Positions 26,835-35,512 of a DNA stretch of 64,000 nt are shown one piece after another. The stretch spans positions 1 through 64,000 of the forward strand of contig NZ_LGDY01000069.1 of assembly GCF_001279525.1 (NCBI RefSeq). The letters run 5' to 3'. Source of the stretch: Nocardia sp. NRRL S-836 (lineage in GTDB: Bacteria; Actinomycetota; Actinomycetes; Mycobacteriales; Pseudonocardiaceae). Position 1 is the first letter of the stretch. The number at the start of each line of letters is the position of its first letter. Below the pieces are notes generated by a model. It was given only the letters and a program-made list of their open reading frames with translations. It was not told where the DNA came from and made no database searches. A program made the position numbers and the translations under genes.

Positions 26835-28112
26835 TCAGCGGTCGCGGTACGCGGCCAGGCCGCCGAGCTCCTCACTGGCGATGAACGCCGACCGCACGTG
26901 GATGAGCGCCTCCTCCGTGTGGGAGGTGCACCCCCACGCGGAGTCGCCCCACGAGTCGGCGAGCTTGATCTCGGCCGGCGCGGTGCACCCGGCGGCACCG
27001 CCGAGCTGGCAGCCTTCCGGGTGGGGTGCGGGAGCGTGCGCGGCAGCGGCGGCACGCATCTGGTCGGCGAGCTCGGCCGCGGCGGCGGCGCGTTGCTCGG
27101 CCTCGGTGCGCAGTTCCTGTTCGGCGCGCACGGCCTTCGCGAGCTCGGCCATGGCCGACTCCGCCCGCTGCTCCGCCGCACGCTGCGCCTGCTCGCTGTG
27201 GTGGCGCTCGATGGCCAGCGCAGCGGTTCCGGCGAAGACCCGGATCAGCGCGAAGTCGCTGTCCCGCGGCACCCGCGGGGTGCGGTGGTACATGGCGAAC
27301 GTGCCCAGCAGGCTGCCGTCGCGCGCGAGGATCGGCGTGGACCAGCACGCGGCCAGCCCGGCCCGCTGCGCCAGCTCCCGGAAGTCGTCCCAGAACGGGT
27401 CGGTCCCGATGTCGGTGACGATGACCGGTTCCCGCCGGTGCGCGGCCGTGCCGCAGGAGCCCACGCCCTCACCGGTGGCGATCCCGTCGATGGCCTCGTT
27501 GTAGAAGGCGGGGAGGCTGGGCGCGGCGCCGTGCCGCAGGTGCAGGCCGTCGGGGTCCGCGAGGAGAACGGAGACGAGCAGCTCCTGCGGCGCGAGGTTC
27601 TCGATGCACCGGGCCATGCCGTCGAGCACCTCGGCCAGCGGTGCCTGCCTGGCGATCTGCTCCAGCAGCGCGCGGTGCTCGGCCATCAGCAGCTGCGCGT
27701 GCTTGACCTGGGTGGTCTCCACCCCGATCACGCGGATCCCGACCACGGTGCCGTCACCGTCACGGCGCGGCTCGTAGGTGAAGTCGAAGAACGCCTCACG
27801 CGCGGTCGGACCGGTGCCCAGGACGATGCGGACGTCACGGCCGGTGTACGGCTCACCCGAGCGGTGGACCTCGTCCAGCAGGCCGATGAACCCCTGCCCG
27901 GCCAGCTCCGGCACCAGCTCCACCAGCGGGAGCCCGGTGCGGGCCCGCTCCTCGCCGATGGTCGCGAAGAACGCCGGGTTCGCGGACTCCACCACGTGCT
28001 CCGGACCCGCGAGGGACGCGAAGACGGCGATGGACTGGCCGAACAGGTCGCGCAGATCGCCGTCCACGGCCGAACCCGCCCCCGTCGGCTCCCCGCCTGA
28101 CACCGCAACCAT
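26835..28112 (-). CDS. PAS-GAF sensor protein with coiled coil and Cys-rich tail
   Basis: 425 aa cytoplasmic protein. PAS domain about 15-130 (LFGQSIAVFASLAGPEHVVESANPAFFATIG, VIGVETTQVKHAQ); GAF domain about 150-300 (GEGVGSCGTAAHRREPVIVTDI, WSTPILARDGSLLGTFAMYHRTPRVP); coiled coil about 305-365 (EQAQRAAEQRAESAMAELAK...). The C-terminal 60 residues hold C-x7-C-x18-C-x2-H (...GCTAPAEIK...DSAWGCTSHTEEAL), possibly a metal site. There is no kinase, HTH, GGDEF or phosphatase domain, so it should act by protein contact. The ATG at 28112 gives MVAVSGGEP. Confidence 0.72.
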   Translation of the reverse strand: MVAVSGGEPTGAGSAVDGDLRDLFGQSIAVFASLAGPEHVVESANPAFFATIGEERARTGLPLVELVPELAGQGFIGLLDEVHRSGEPYTGRDVRIVLGTGPTAREAFFDFTYEPRRDGDGTVVGIRVIGVETTQVKHAQLLMAEHRALLEQIARQAPLAEVLDGMARCIENLAPQELLVSVLLADPDGLHLRHGAAPSLPAFYNEAIDGIATGEGVGSCGTAAHRREPVIVTDIGTDPFWDDFRELAQRAGLAACWSTPILARDGSLLGTFAMYHRTPRVPRDSDFALIRVFAGTAALAIERHHSEQAQRAAEQRAESAMAELAKAVRAEQELRTEAEQRAAAAAELADQMRAAAAAHAPAPHPEGCQLGGAAGCTAPAEIKLADSWGDSAWGCTSHTEEALIHVRSAFIASEELGGLAAYRDR

Positions 28113-28353
28113 GCCGAACACTGCCTTTCGTCCGCGGCAGCGCACGGGGCATCGACCACCGGTGCCGCGGACTGCCGCCGCCCGCTCGCGATCAATCTAC
28201 GGCAGGGCGCGGCCACCGCCGATCACCTGCTCGTATGATGATCATCTCCCCGCTGCTCCGGACGTCGGAACGCGCTGGGCCGGCGCTCGCCCCAGGGTTC
28301 TTCCGTGCGCCGTCACGGCCTGGTGATGGCACCACTCGGCCGCGTCTGCCCGA
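28113..28353. other. Intergenic gap, nothing convincing
   Basis: 241 bp between the 5' end of the PAS-GAF gene and the 3' end of an SDR gene, both on the minus strand. It must hold the PAS-GAF promoter. It contains the small palindrome GATGATCATC near 28240-28249; I see no RNA gene or credible small ORF. Confidence 0.5.
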
Positions 28354-29208
28354 TCACGCCACCCTCGGGTGGTGGCGGCGCACCGTCGCGCCGATGACGC
28401 GGTCGAGCGCGCGGTCGGGAAGGACCCGGACCAGCCGGGTGAGCACCGCGGCGTCCCGGCCGACCGGGTACCGGGTGCGCGGCCTGCGTGCGGTGACGGC
28501 CTTCGCGATCACCTCGGCGGCGGCCTGGGCGGTCACGCCGGACGACGTGCCGGACGCCATCAGCGAGTTGATCGCCTGGACCAGGCCGCCGTAGCGCCGG
28601 TCCTGCTCCGGGGTCATGCGGCCGGCCAGGTCGTTCGCCGTCGCGATGCCACGGGTGGCCATCTCCGTGCGCACCCCGCCGGGTTCCACCACGACCACGC
28701 GCACGCCCAGCGGTTCCACCTCGCGGCGCAGGGCGTCGCTGACGGCCTCCAGCGCGAACTTGGCACCCGCGTAGGCCCCGTAGGTGGGCATGGCGGCCTT
28801 GCCGCCGACCGAGCTGATGTTGACGACCCGGCCGCCGCCGCGCAGCAACGCGGGCAGCAGGGCCTGGGTGACGGCGACGTGGCCGAACAGGTTGACCTCG
28901 AACACGTGCCGCCACTCGGCCAGCGGGAGGGCTTCGACCGGGGCGTTGACCTGGATGCCGGCGTTGTTGACCACCGCGTGCAACGGGCGCTCGTCGGCGG
29001 CGACGCGGGCGGCGAGGGCCTCGACGTGCTCGGTGTCGGTGATGTCGAGCAGGACCGGCTCGACGCCGGGTGAGCCGGGGTGGTCGCGGCGCACGCCGGC
29101 CAGGACGTGGAAGCCGCGGGCGGCCAGGGCGTGGGCGGTGGCCGCGCCCATGCCGGTGGAGGCTCCGGTCACGACGACTAGTTTCTGACTTTCAGATGAC
29201 AGTGTCAC
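28354..29208 (-). CDS. SDR oxidoreductase paired with TetR
   Basis: 284 aa classical SDR: VVVTGASTGMGAATAHALA (cofactor loop), VLLDITD, VVNNAGIQVNAP, VVNISSVGGKAAMPTYGAYAGAKFALEAVSDALRRE (Ser-Tyr-Lys), VVVEPGGVRTEM. The C-terminus ending RYPVGRDAAVLTRLVRVLPDRALD is typical of retinol-dehydrogenase-like actinobacterial SDRs. GTG at 29208 is preferred; an ATG at 29256 would run the whole divergent promoter through the coding region. The start codon overlaps the first of two palindromes, so the neighbouring TetR should repress it directly. Substrate unknown. Confidence 0.85.
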   Translation of the reverse strand: MTLSSESQKLVVVTGASTGMGAATAHALAARGFHVLAGVRRDHPGSPGVEPVLLDITDTEHVEALAARVAADERPLHAVVNNAGIQVNAPVEALPLAEWRHVFEVNLFGHVAVTQALLPALLRGGGRVVNISSVGGKAAMPTYGAYAGAKFALEAVSDALRREVEPLGVRVVVVEPGGVRTEMATRGIATANDLAGRMTPEQDRRYGGLVQAINSLMASGTSSGVTAQAAAEVIAKAVTARRPRTRYPVGRDAAVLTRLVRVLPDRALDRVIGATVRRHHPRVA

Positions 29209-29237
29209 CTGAACGACGTTATCAGATGACAACGTCA
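29197..29237. promoter_or_regulatory. Two TetR operators between SDR and tetR
   Basis: TGACAGTGTCA (29197-29207) and TGACAACGTCA (29227-29237) are 11-bp palindromes within a 30-bp-spaced direct repeat (AGATGACA-RY-GTCA-MCT). The first covers the SDR start codon. Confidence 0.78.
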
Positions 29238-29254
29238 ACTGTAGGATGGAAGCC

Positions 29255-29872
29255 ATGGTCACCCGTGCGGAGTCCGCCGCCGCCACCCGCCGCGCCCTGC
29301 TCGACGCGGCTGCCGAGCTGCTCGACCTCGGTGGCCAGGAGGCGGTCACGTTGCGCGAGGTCGGGGCCCGTGCGGGCGTGACGCGGGGAGCGCCGTACCG
29401 GCACTTCGCGGACAAGGACAGCCTGCTGACCGCCGTCGCGGCCGAGCGGTGGGAGCAGCTCGCCGATCAGGTGCACGAGCTGCGGACCGCGGAGCTACCG
29501 CCGGTCGAGAAGCTGCGCGGGGCCCTGCGGGCGCTCGTCGGCGTCGGCCGCGAGCAGCCGCACCTCTACACGATGCTGTTCCGGTGGCGTGAGCACCGGC
29601 CGGGGCCGCTGGGACGCCTGCACCGGGAGGTGTGCGGGCCCGCGGGTGACCCGGAGGCGGCCGACCGGGCGGCAGGGCGGTTCCAGGACGAGTTCCTGGG
29701 CGTCGTCGCGGAGGTCGTGGGCGCGGACCGGGCGCGGCACCACGGCGCGTTGCTGCTGGCCGGCGCGCACGGCATCGCGGGCCTGGAGCACAGCGGGCAC
29801 CTCGGTGCCGACAGGTGGCGGACCAGCGCGGACGAGCTGGTCGCCACGCTCATCGGGCTGGTCAGCGCTTAG
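29255..29872 (+). CDS. TetR-family regulator
   Basis: 205 aa. N-terminal HTH: TRRALLDAAAELLDLGGQEA, LREVGARAGVTRGAPYRHFADKDSLLTAV. C-terminal TetR_C-type WHG domain: LYTMLFRWREHRP, LLLAGAHGIAGLEHSGHL. It diverges from an SDR gene with two short palindromes in between and probably represses both. ATG at 29255 has GGA upstream; ATG at 29246 is also in frame. Its stop overlaps the paaK stop by 11 bp. Confidence 0.88.
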   Translation: MVTRAESAAATRRALLDAAAELLDLGGQEAVTLREVGARAGVTRGAPYRHFADKDSLLTAVAAERWEQLADQVHELRTAELPPVEKLRGALRALVGVGREQPHLYTMLFRWREHRPGPLGRLHREVCGPAGDPEAADRAAGRFQDEFLGVVAEVVGADRARHHGALLLAGAHGIAGLEHSGHLGADRWRTSADELVATLIGLVSA

Positions 29873-31160
29873 GGCGCCGGTCCACGATCCGCTTCATCTT
29901 GCCGACCGAGCGCTCGATGCCGCCGGGCGCGACGACGTCCACGGCGACGGTGACGCCGATGGAGTTCTTCACCAGCCGCCGCAACGACTCCCCCGCGTCA
30001 CCGGGCACGGCGTCCTCGCGGTGCTCGACCACGACGGTCAGGTCGTCGAGGTTGCCCGTGCGGTGGAGCACGCACTGGAAGTGCGGCGAGAGCGCGGGAA
30101 CGCGCAGGATCAGCTCCTCGATCTGGGTCGGGAACAGGTTCACGCCACGCAGGATGATCATGTCGTCGCTGCGGCCGGTGATCTTCTCGATCCGCCGCAT
30201 CGACCGGGCGGTGCCGGGCAGCAGGCGGGTCAGGTCGCGGGTGCGGTAGCGCAGGACCGGCATGGCCTGCTTGGTGAGGGAGGTGAAGACCAGCTCGCCC
30301 TCCTCGCCGTCGGGCAGCACCTCGCCGGTGACCGGGTCGATGACCTCCGGGTAGAAGTGGTCCTCCCAGACGTGCAGGCCGTCCTTGGTCTCCACGCACT
30401 CGCTGGCCACGCCCGGCCCGATCACCTCGGACAGGCCGTAGATGTCGACGGCGTGCATGTCGAGGCGCTGCTCCATCTCGCGGCGCATGTCGTTGGTCCA
30501 CGGCTCGGCGCCGAAGATGCCGACCTTCAACGACGTCGAGCGCGGGTCGACGCCCTGGCGCTCCATCTCGTCGATGATCGACAGCATGTAGGACGGGGTG
30601 ACCATGATGATGTCCGGCTCGAAGTCGCGGATCAGCTGGACCTGCCGCTCGGTCATGCCGCCGGACACCGGAACGACCGTGCAGCCCAGCAGCTCCGCGC
30701 CCGCGTGCGCGCCCAGACCGCCGGTGAACAGGCCGTAGCCGTAGGCGTTGTGCAGCACGTGCCCGGCACGGCCGCCCGCGGCGCGGATGCTGCGCGCGAC
30801 GACCTGGGCCCAGGTGTCGAGGTCGGCCTTCGTGTAGCCGACGACGGTGGGCCGCCCGGTGGTGCCGGAGGAGGCGTGGACGCGCAGGACCTCCTCGCGC
30901 GGCACGGCGAACATGCCGAACGGGTAGTTCTCGCGCAGGTCGGCCTTCGTCGTGAACGGAAGCTTCGCCAGGTCGCCCAACGACTTCACGTCGTCGGGGT
31001 GCACACCGGCCGCGTCGAGGGACGCGCGGTAGTGCGGCACGTTGTCGTAGGCGTGCCGGACCGACCACCGCAGCCGTTCGAGCTGCAACGCCCGCAGCTC
31101 GTCGACCGAGGCGGTCTCGATCGGCTCCAGGTCACCCGGCTGCGGGCTCAGGTCCAGCAT
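29862..31160 (-). CDS. paaK: Phenylacetate-CoA ligase
   Basis: 432 aa, PaaK length. Motifs: RVHASSGTTGRPTVVGYTKADL (P-loop), NAYGYGLFTGGLG, GGMTERQVQLIRDFEPDIIMVTPSYML, GIFGAEPWTNDMRREME, DIYGLSEVIGPGVASEC, YRTRDLTRLLPG, ITGRSDDMIILRGVNLFPTQIEEL, RSVGKMKRIVDRR. It activates phenylacetate (or a close aryl-acetate) as the CoA thioester for the Paa degradation route. No paaABCDE genes are near, so it acts with distant genes or on another arylacetate. ATG at 31160 follows GGAGGAGG. Confidence 0.9.
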   Translation of the reverse strand: MLDLSPQPGDLEPIETASVDELRALQLERLRWSVRHAYDNVPHYRASLDAAGVHPDDVKSLGDLAKLPFTTKADLRENYPFGMFAVPREEVLRVHASSGTTGRPTVVGYTKADLDTWAQVVARSIRAAGGRAGHVLHNAYGYGLFTGGLGAHAGAELLGCTVVPVSGGMTERQVQLIRDFEPDIIMVTPSYMLSIIDEMERQGVDPRSTSLKVGIFGAEPWTNDMRREMEQRLDMHAVDIYGLSEVIGPGVASECVETKDGLHVWEDHFYPEVIDPVTGEVLPDGEEGELVFTSLTKQAMPVLRYRTRDLTRLLPGTARSMRRIEKITGRSDDMIILRGVNLFPTQIEELILRVPALSPHFQCVLHRTGNLDDLTVVVEHREDAVPGDAGESLRRLVKNSIGVTVAVDVVAPGGIERSVGKMKRIVDRRPKR

Positions 31161-31312
31161 CGCGTCCTCCTCCACCGTTGCCCGCACGGTAGTTGACCGC
31201 AGTCCGGACGAGTCACACCGGACGCCTCCGGAAGTTCCGGTTCGTCAAGTTATTGCGTGATCCTGGTCAATTCTTGCAGTCTGGAGGAGATTCGCCGACA
31301 AAGGAGTTCGCG

Positions 31313-32971
31313 ATGTCCCTGTCTCGTCGCACGCTGCTCGGTTCCGCGCTCACCGCCCCCGCACTGGGCCTCCTGCCGGCCGCGGCACGGGCGGCGAGCC
31401 CGCCGGGCGACGTGGTCGGCAAGATCACCGTCGGGTACCAGGGCTGGTTCGCCTGCCGGGGCGACGGCTCCCCCATCGACGGCTGGTGGCACTGGAACGA
31501 CGACTGGAGCCGGCCACCGGCCCCGCCGACCAGCTCGGTCAAGGTCTGGCCCGACGTGCGCGAGTACGCCCGCACCTACCGGACCGGCTTCGCCGACCTC
31601 GGCGACGGCCGCCCCGCCACCCTGTTCTCGAACTACGACCGGCAGACCGTCGACGTCCACTTCGCCTGGATGCGCGACAACGGCTGCGACACCGCTGCCC
31701 TGCAGCGCTTCAACCCGACCGGCGGCGAGGGCCCGATCCGCGACGCCGTGACCACCCACGTGCGCGGCGCCGCCGAGGCCACCGGCCGCAAGTTCTACAT
31801 CATGTACGACGTCACGAACTGGCAGAACATGCAGTCGGAGATCAAAGCCGACTGGCAGGACAAGATGTCGGCGCACACCTCGTCGCCCGCCTACGCCCGG
31901 CAGAACGGCAAGCCCGTCGTCGGCATCTGGGGCTTCGGCTTCAACGACCCCGGCCGGCCGTGGGGTCCCGAGCCGTGCCAGGACGTCGTGAACTGGTTCA
32001 AGGCACGCGGCTGCTACGTGATGGGCGGGGTGCCGACGCACTGGCGCACCGAGACCGAGGACTCCCGGCAAGGCTTCGCGAACGTATACCGGTCGTTCGA
32101 CATGATCTCACCGTGGATGGTCGGCCGGATCGGCACCGCCGCCGACTCGGATCGCTTCTACGCCAACGTGAACACCCCCGACCAGGCCGAGTGCAACGCG
32201 CGCGGCATCGACTACCAGCCGTGCGTGCTGCCCGGCGACCTCGGTCAGCGGCAGCGGGCGCACGGCGACTTCATGTGGCGGCAGTTCTACAACATGGTCC
32301 GCCTCGGGGCACAAGGCATCTACATCTCGATGTTCGACGAGTACAACGAGGGCAACCAGATCGCGAAGACCGCCGAGTCGCAGGCCGACGTGCCGGCCGG
32401 TTCCGGATTCCTGGCGCTGGACGAGGACGGCACCCGCTGCTCCGCCGACTACTACCTCCGCCTCACCGCCGACGGCGGGCGGATGCTCAAGGGCCGGCTG
32501 GCGTTGACGGCGACCCGGCCGACCGCGCCGTGGGTCGCGGGCCCACCGGCACCGGACGTCGACCTGGCGGCGGGACGGCCGACCGCGCAAAGCTCGCAGA
32601 CGCAGCACTACGGCAGCGCGTTCATCGTCGACGGCGACCCGCGGTCCTATTGGGAAAGTGCGAACAACGCCTTCCCCCAGTGGGTCCAGGTGGACCTCGG
32701 GTCCGCGGTGGCGGTGCGGCGCGCGGTCCTGACCCTCCCACCCGACCCGGCGTGGGGGCGGCGGACGCAGGTGGTCGCGGTCGAGGGCAGCGCGGACGGG
32801 CGGTCGTTCGGCACGCTCGCCGCGGCGGCGGGGCGCGTGTTCGACCCGGCGAGCGGGAACTCGGTGACGGTGTCGTTGTCAGGCAGCCAGGTCCGGTACG
32901 TGCGGCTGGTGTTCAGCGGCAACACCGGGTGGCCTGCGGGGCAGCTGTCGGGACTGCGGCTGTACGCGTGA
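31313..32971 (+). CDS. Secreted GH71/GH99-like hydrolase with F5/8 type C (CBM32) module
   Basis: 552 aa. SLSRRTLLGSALTAPALGLLPAAARA is a Tat-type signal. Residues about 35-420 carry the xylosidase/arabinosidase (GH71/GH99-like) pattern: KITVGYQGWFACRGDGSPIDGWWHW, NGCDTAALQRFNP, FYIMYDVTNW, KPVVGIWGFGFNDPGRPW, MISPWMVGRIG, QGIYISMFDEYNEGNQIAK. The C-terminal F5/8 type C domain (about 430-552; AQSSQTQHYGSAFIVDGDPRSYWES, QWVQVDLGSAVAVRR, YVRLVFSGNTGWPAGQLS) binds sugars. Extracellular action on plant or fungal polysaccharides is likely; substrate not resolved. ATG at 31313 follows AAAGGAG. Confidence 0.82.
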   Translation: MSLSRRTLLGSALTAPALGLLPAAARAASPPGDVVGKITVGYQGWFACRGDGSPIDGWWHWNDDWSRPPAPPTSSVKVWPDVREYARTYRTGFADLGDGRPATLFSNYDRQTVDVHFAWMRDNGCDTAALQRFNPTGGEGPIRDAVTTHVRGAAEATGRKFYIMYDVTNWQNMQSEIKADWQDKMSAHTSSPAYARQNGKPVVGIWGFGFNDPGRPWGPEPCQDVVNWFKARGCYVMGGVPTHWRTETEDSRQGFANVYRSFDMISPWMVGRIGTAADSDRFYANVNTPDQAECNARGIDYQPCVLPGDLGQRQRAHGDFMWRQFYNMVRLGAQGIYISMFDEYNEGNQIAKTAESQADVPAGSGFLALDEDGTRCSADYYLRLTADGGRMLKGRLALTATRPTAPWVAGPPAPDVDLAAGRPTAQSSQTQHYGSAFIVDGDPRSYWESANNAFPQWVQVDLGSAVAVRRAVLTLPPDPAWGRRTQVVAVEGSADGRSFGTLAAAAGRVFDPASGNSVTVSLSGSQVRYVRLVFSGNTGWPAGQLSGLRLYA

Positions 32972-33357
32972 GGCGGTGTCGGCGGGTGCCGAGTCGGCGT
33001 CTCGCGGGTGGCGCTGGGCGCCGGGACCGGTGCACCGCAGGACGCGTGGCTCCTCCCGGGCCCGACCTGCGGAGGCGGCGCCGGGCGGCGGCGGTGCGCT
33101 GCACGACGCGTCGCCTCACTCCGGGGGCCCGGCCTGCCGAGGCGGCGCTGAGCGTGAGCGCACCGCGTGCCGCCGGGCGTGGGCGCACCGCATGCGCCGG
33201 GCGTGGGCGCACCGCATGGTGTCGAGCGTGGGCGCACCGCATGGCGCCGGGCGTGGGCGCGCCGCATGGCGTCGAGCGTGGGCGCGCAGCGTGACGTCGG
33301 ACGTGTGGCCGGTGCACGGCGCCGGGCGTGGGCCGGTGCACCGCACGAGGCCGCGCC
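32972..33357. repeat. Intergenic repeat region with 25-bp tandem array and decayed gene-end copies
   Basis: 386 bp without a gene. From 33152 to 33350 there are eight units of 24-25 bp (starts 33152, 33177, 33201, 33226, 33251, 33276, 33301, 33326), core GCGTGGGCGCACCGCATGG. Around this lie three degenerate copies of a roughly 65-bp element (GGTGCACCGCA...CGCGTGG..GACCTGCGGAGGCGGCGCC-like): about 33019-33085, 33086-33150 and 33331-33393. The third copy contains the last codons of the LysR gene (stop at 33358), so the first two look like duplicated gene-end DNA. Confidence 0.65.
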
Positions 33358-34218
33358 TCATCGCGGGTCCGACCGGTCGAGGTGGCGCCGGGCCAGCTCC
33401 ACGAACGCCGCCGTCGACGGATGCGGCGGCGGCACCGGCCACGCGAGGTGGACGGTGATCGGGTCGGCATCGGTCAGCGGCAGGTAGGTGACGCCGGCGT
33501 GCGGGTGGTGGTGGATCGTCCCGGCGGCCGTGACGCCGACGGTCACGCCGGTCGCGATCGACGTCAGCCACTCCTCCACGCCCGGCACGTCCACGGTCCG
33601 CGGGCGTGCGCCGGAGGGCCACAGGTCGGCGGTGGTCGTCGCCGCCGTCTCGCACACGGCCACCGTCTCGCCCACCAGGTCGTCGAGCGCGACGGCCTCG
33701 CGGGAGGCGAGCGGGTGGTCTTCGGCGACGGCGGCGACGCGGGGTTCCTCGATCAGCGCCACATGGCCGATGTCGGCGCCTTCCGGCTGGGTGCGCAGCA
33801 CGGCCACGTCCGCCTCGCCGCGCCGCAGTGCCGCCTCCGGGTCGTCGGAGCGGCGGATGCGCACGAGCACGTCCGGGTGCTCGGCCCGCCACTCGCGCAG
33901 GAACGGGATGGTGAACCGGCCGAGCGCCGCCCACGCGAAGGTCAGCCGCAACGGCTGCGGCTGGGTGGCCTCGGCGAGCGCGGTGTCGAGCTGGGTGAGG
34001 ATGCGGTGGCTGTGCTCCCACAGGCGTCGTCCGCTGTCGGTCAGTGCGACGTGGCGGGTGGTCCGTTCGACCAGGCGCACGCCGAGCCGGCGTTCGAGCT
34101 GCTCCAGGGTGCGTGACAGCGCGGGCTGGGTGACGTGCAGCGCCAGGGCGGCACCGGTGATCGAGCGGTGGTCGCCGATGGCGGCGAGGGCCCGCAGGTG
34201 GCGCAGCTCGACATTCAT
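33358..34218 (-). CDS. LysR-family regulator
   Basis: 286 aa. The N-terminal HTH (VELRHLRALAAIGDHRSITGAALALHVTQPALSRTLEQLERRLGVRLVERT) is followed by a periplasmic-binding-like effector domain (LRLTFAWAALGRFTIPFLREWRAEHP, GEADVAVLRTQP, DHPLASREAVALDDLVGETV). It diverges from a short SDR gene 69 bp away, the usual LysR target arrangement. The 3' end is part of a repeat element duplicated downstream. Confidence 0.9.
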   Translation of the reverse strand: MNVELRHLRALAAIGDHRSITGAALALHVTQPALSRTLEQLERRLGVRLVERTTRHVALTDSGRRLWEHSHRILTQLDTALAEATQPQPLRLTFAWAALGRFTIPFLREWRAEHPDVLVRIRRSDDPEAALRRGEADVAVLRTQPEGADIGHVALIEEPRVAAVAEDHPLASREAVALDDLVGETVAVCETAATTTADLWPSGARPRTVDVPGVEEWLTSIATGVTVGVTAAGTIHHHPHAGVTYLPLTDADPITVHLAWPVPPPHPSTAAFVELARRHLDRSDPR

Positions 34219-34287
34219 GACTGCCGATCATAAGTGCTGCACGAGCGGCATTTCCGCAACGCCGCGAACGCGCCTAGCGTCGACGGC

Positions 34288-34884
34288 ATGAGGATTTTGC
34301 TGGTTGGAGCGACCGGAACGTTGGGCACCGCCGTGCACCAGGAGCTCACCGAACGCAAGCACGACGTCGTCACCGTGGCCCGCACGGGCGGTGACCTGCA
34401 GTACGACGTGACGGACCCGGCCCAGGTGGCCGACCTGTACGCGGCGGTCGGCCAGGTCGACGCCGTCGCGGCGGCCGCGGGGTCGGTGCCGTACAAGCCG
34501 CTGGCCGAGCTGACCGTCGCCGACTACCAGGCCGGGCTCACCGGCAAGGTGCTGTCGCAGGTGGCGCTCGTGCGGGAGGGGCTCTCGCACGTGTCGCCGC
34601 GGGGGTCGTTCACGCTGATCACCGGCGTGCTGGCGCGCGAGCCCATCGTCACCGGGGCGGCGGCGTCGCTGGCCAACGGCGCGATCGAGGCGTTCGTCCG
34701 CGCGGCGGCGATCGAGCTGGCGCCGCAGCGGATCAACGCGGTCAGCCCGACGGTGTTCACCGAGTCGCTGGACGTCTACGGCGACTTCTTCCCCGGCATG
34801 AAGCCGGTGCCGCTGGCCGACGTGGTGCGGGCGTACGTCCGGTCGATCGAGGGGCAGCAGACCGGGCAGGTCTACGCCCTCTGA
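34288..34884 (+). CDS. Short-chain dehydrogenase (short form)
   Basis: 198 aa. RILLVGATGTLGTAVHQEL is the NAD(P)-binding loop; AAAAGSVPYKPLAEL and AAASLANGAIEAFVRAAAIELAPQRINAVSPTVFTESL show the SDR core. The active-site Tyr of YxxxK is missing (ASLANGAIEAF), as in several reductase-like family members of this size, so catalysis may be altered. Divergent partner of the LysR gene. Its stop overlaps the XRE-cupin stop by 13 bp. Confidence 0.82.
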   Translation: MRILLVGATGTLGTAVHQELTERKHDVVTVARTGGDLQYDVTDPAQVADLYAAVGQVDAVAAAAGSVPYKPLAELTVADYQAGLTGKVLSQVALVREGLSHVSPRGSFTLITGVLAREPIVTGAAASLANGAIEAFVRAAAIELAPQRINAVSPTVFTESLDVYGDFFPGMKPVPLADVVRAYVRSIEGQQTGQVYAL

Positions 34885-35444
34885 CCGGGGCCGCGGACGT
34901 GCGTGCGCAGGCCCTGCGGGTCGAAGAGGATCAGCAGCTCGACCGCGTGCCCGTCCGCGCTGCCCAGCCAGTGCGGCTGGGAGGTGTCGAACTCGGCGGC
35001 CTCACCGGGCGGCAACGTCAGGTCGAGGTCGTCGAGGACCAGTCGCAGCTGTCCGTTGAGGACGTAGAGCCACTCGAAGCCGTCGTGCGTCTGCGGGGTC
35101 GGCTCGCGCAGCCGGCCGGGGATCAGCATCTTGAACGACTGCACGCCACCCGGCCGCCGCGACAGCGGGATGAACGTCATCCCGAACCGGTGGATCGGCG
35201 TGAGGTGGATGCGCGGGTCACCGGTGCGCGGGGCGCCGACGAGGTCGTCGAGCGGCACGTCGTAGGTGCGCGCCAACGGGAGCAGCAGCTCCAGCGTGGC
35301 CCGGCGCTGCCCGCTTTCCAGCCGCGACAGGGTGCTCTCCGAGATGCCGGTCGTCGTGGACAGCTCGGCGAGGGTGATGCCGCGGTGCTTGCGCAGTGCG
35401 CGCAACCGCGGTCCGACGCCGTCGAGCACCTCGTCAGTGGTCAC
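34872..35444 (-). CDS. XRE-family regulator with cupin domain
   Basis: 190 aa. The HTH occupies about 9-65 (LRALRKHRGITLAELSTTTGISESTLSRLESGQRRATLELLLPLARTYDV) and a cupin domain about 95-180 (GFEWLYVLNGQLRLVLDDLDLTLPPGEAAEFDTSQPHWLGS). This group senses small metabolites through the cupin and controls neighbouring or distant genes. GTG at 35444 lies next to a perfect palindrome and diverges from a DinB-like gene. Confidence 0.88.
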   Translation of the reverse strand: MTTDEVLDGVGPRLRALRKHRGITLAELSTTTGISESTLSRLESGQRRATLELLLPLARTYDVPLDDLVGAPRTGDPRIHLTPIHRFGMTFIPLSRRPGGVQSFKMLIPGRLREPTPQTHDGFEWLYVLNGQLRLVLDDLDLTLPPGEAAEFDTSQPHWLGSADGHAVELLILFDPQGLRTHVRGPGQRA

Positions 35445-35454
35445 GGGCGGCCAT

Positions 35455-35471
35455 CTTGCCAGGGTGGCAAG
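35455..35471. promoter_or_regulatory. XRE operator between cupin regulator and DinB gene
   Basis: CTTGCCA (35455-35461), GGG, TGGCAAG (35465-35471): perfect 7-bp arms with a 3-nt spacer, 11 bp from the regulator start and 42 bp from the DinB start. Confidence 0.7.
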
Positions 35472-35512
35472 TTTTCGTGTCAACTGTCGCGCCGTCTGGG
35501 AACACTGGCGTC

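Noticed and set aside
33152..33350. Possible CRISPR array
   Set aside because: Repeats are directly tandem at 24-25 bp without unique spacers, and no cas genes exist.
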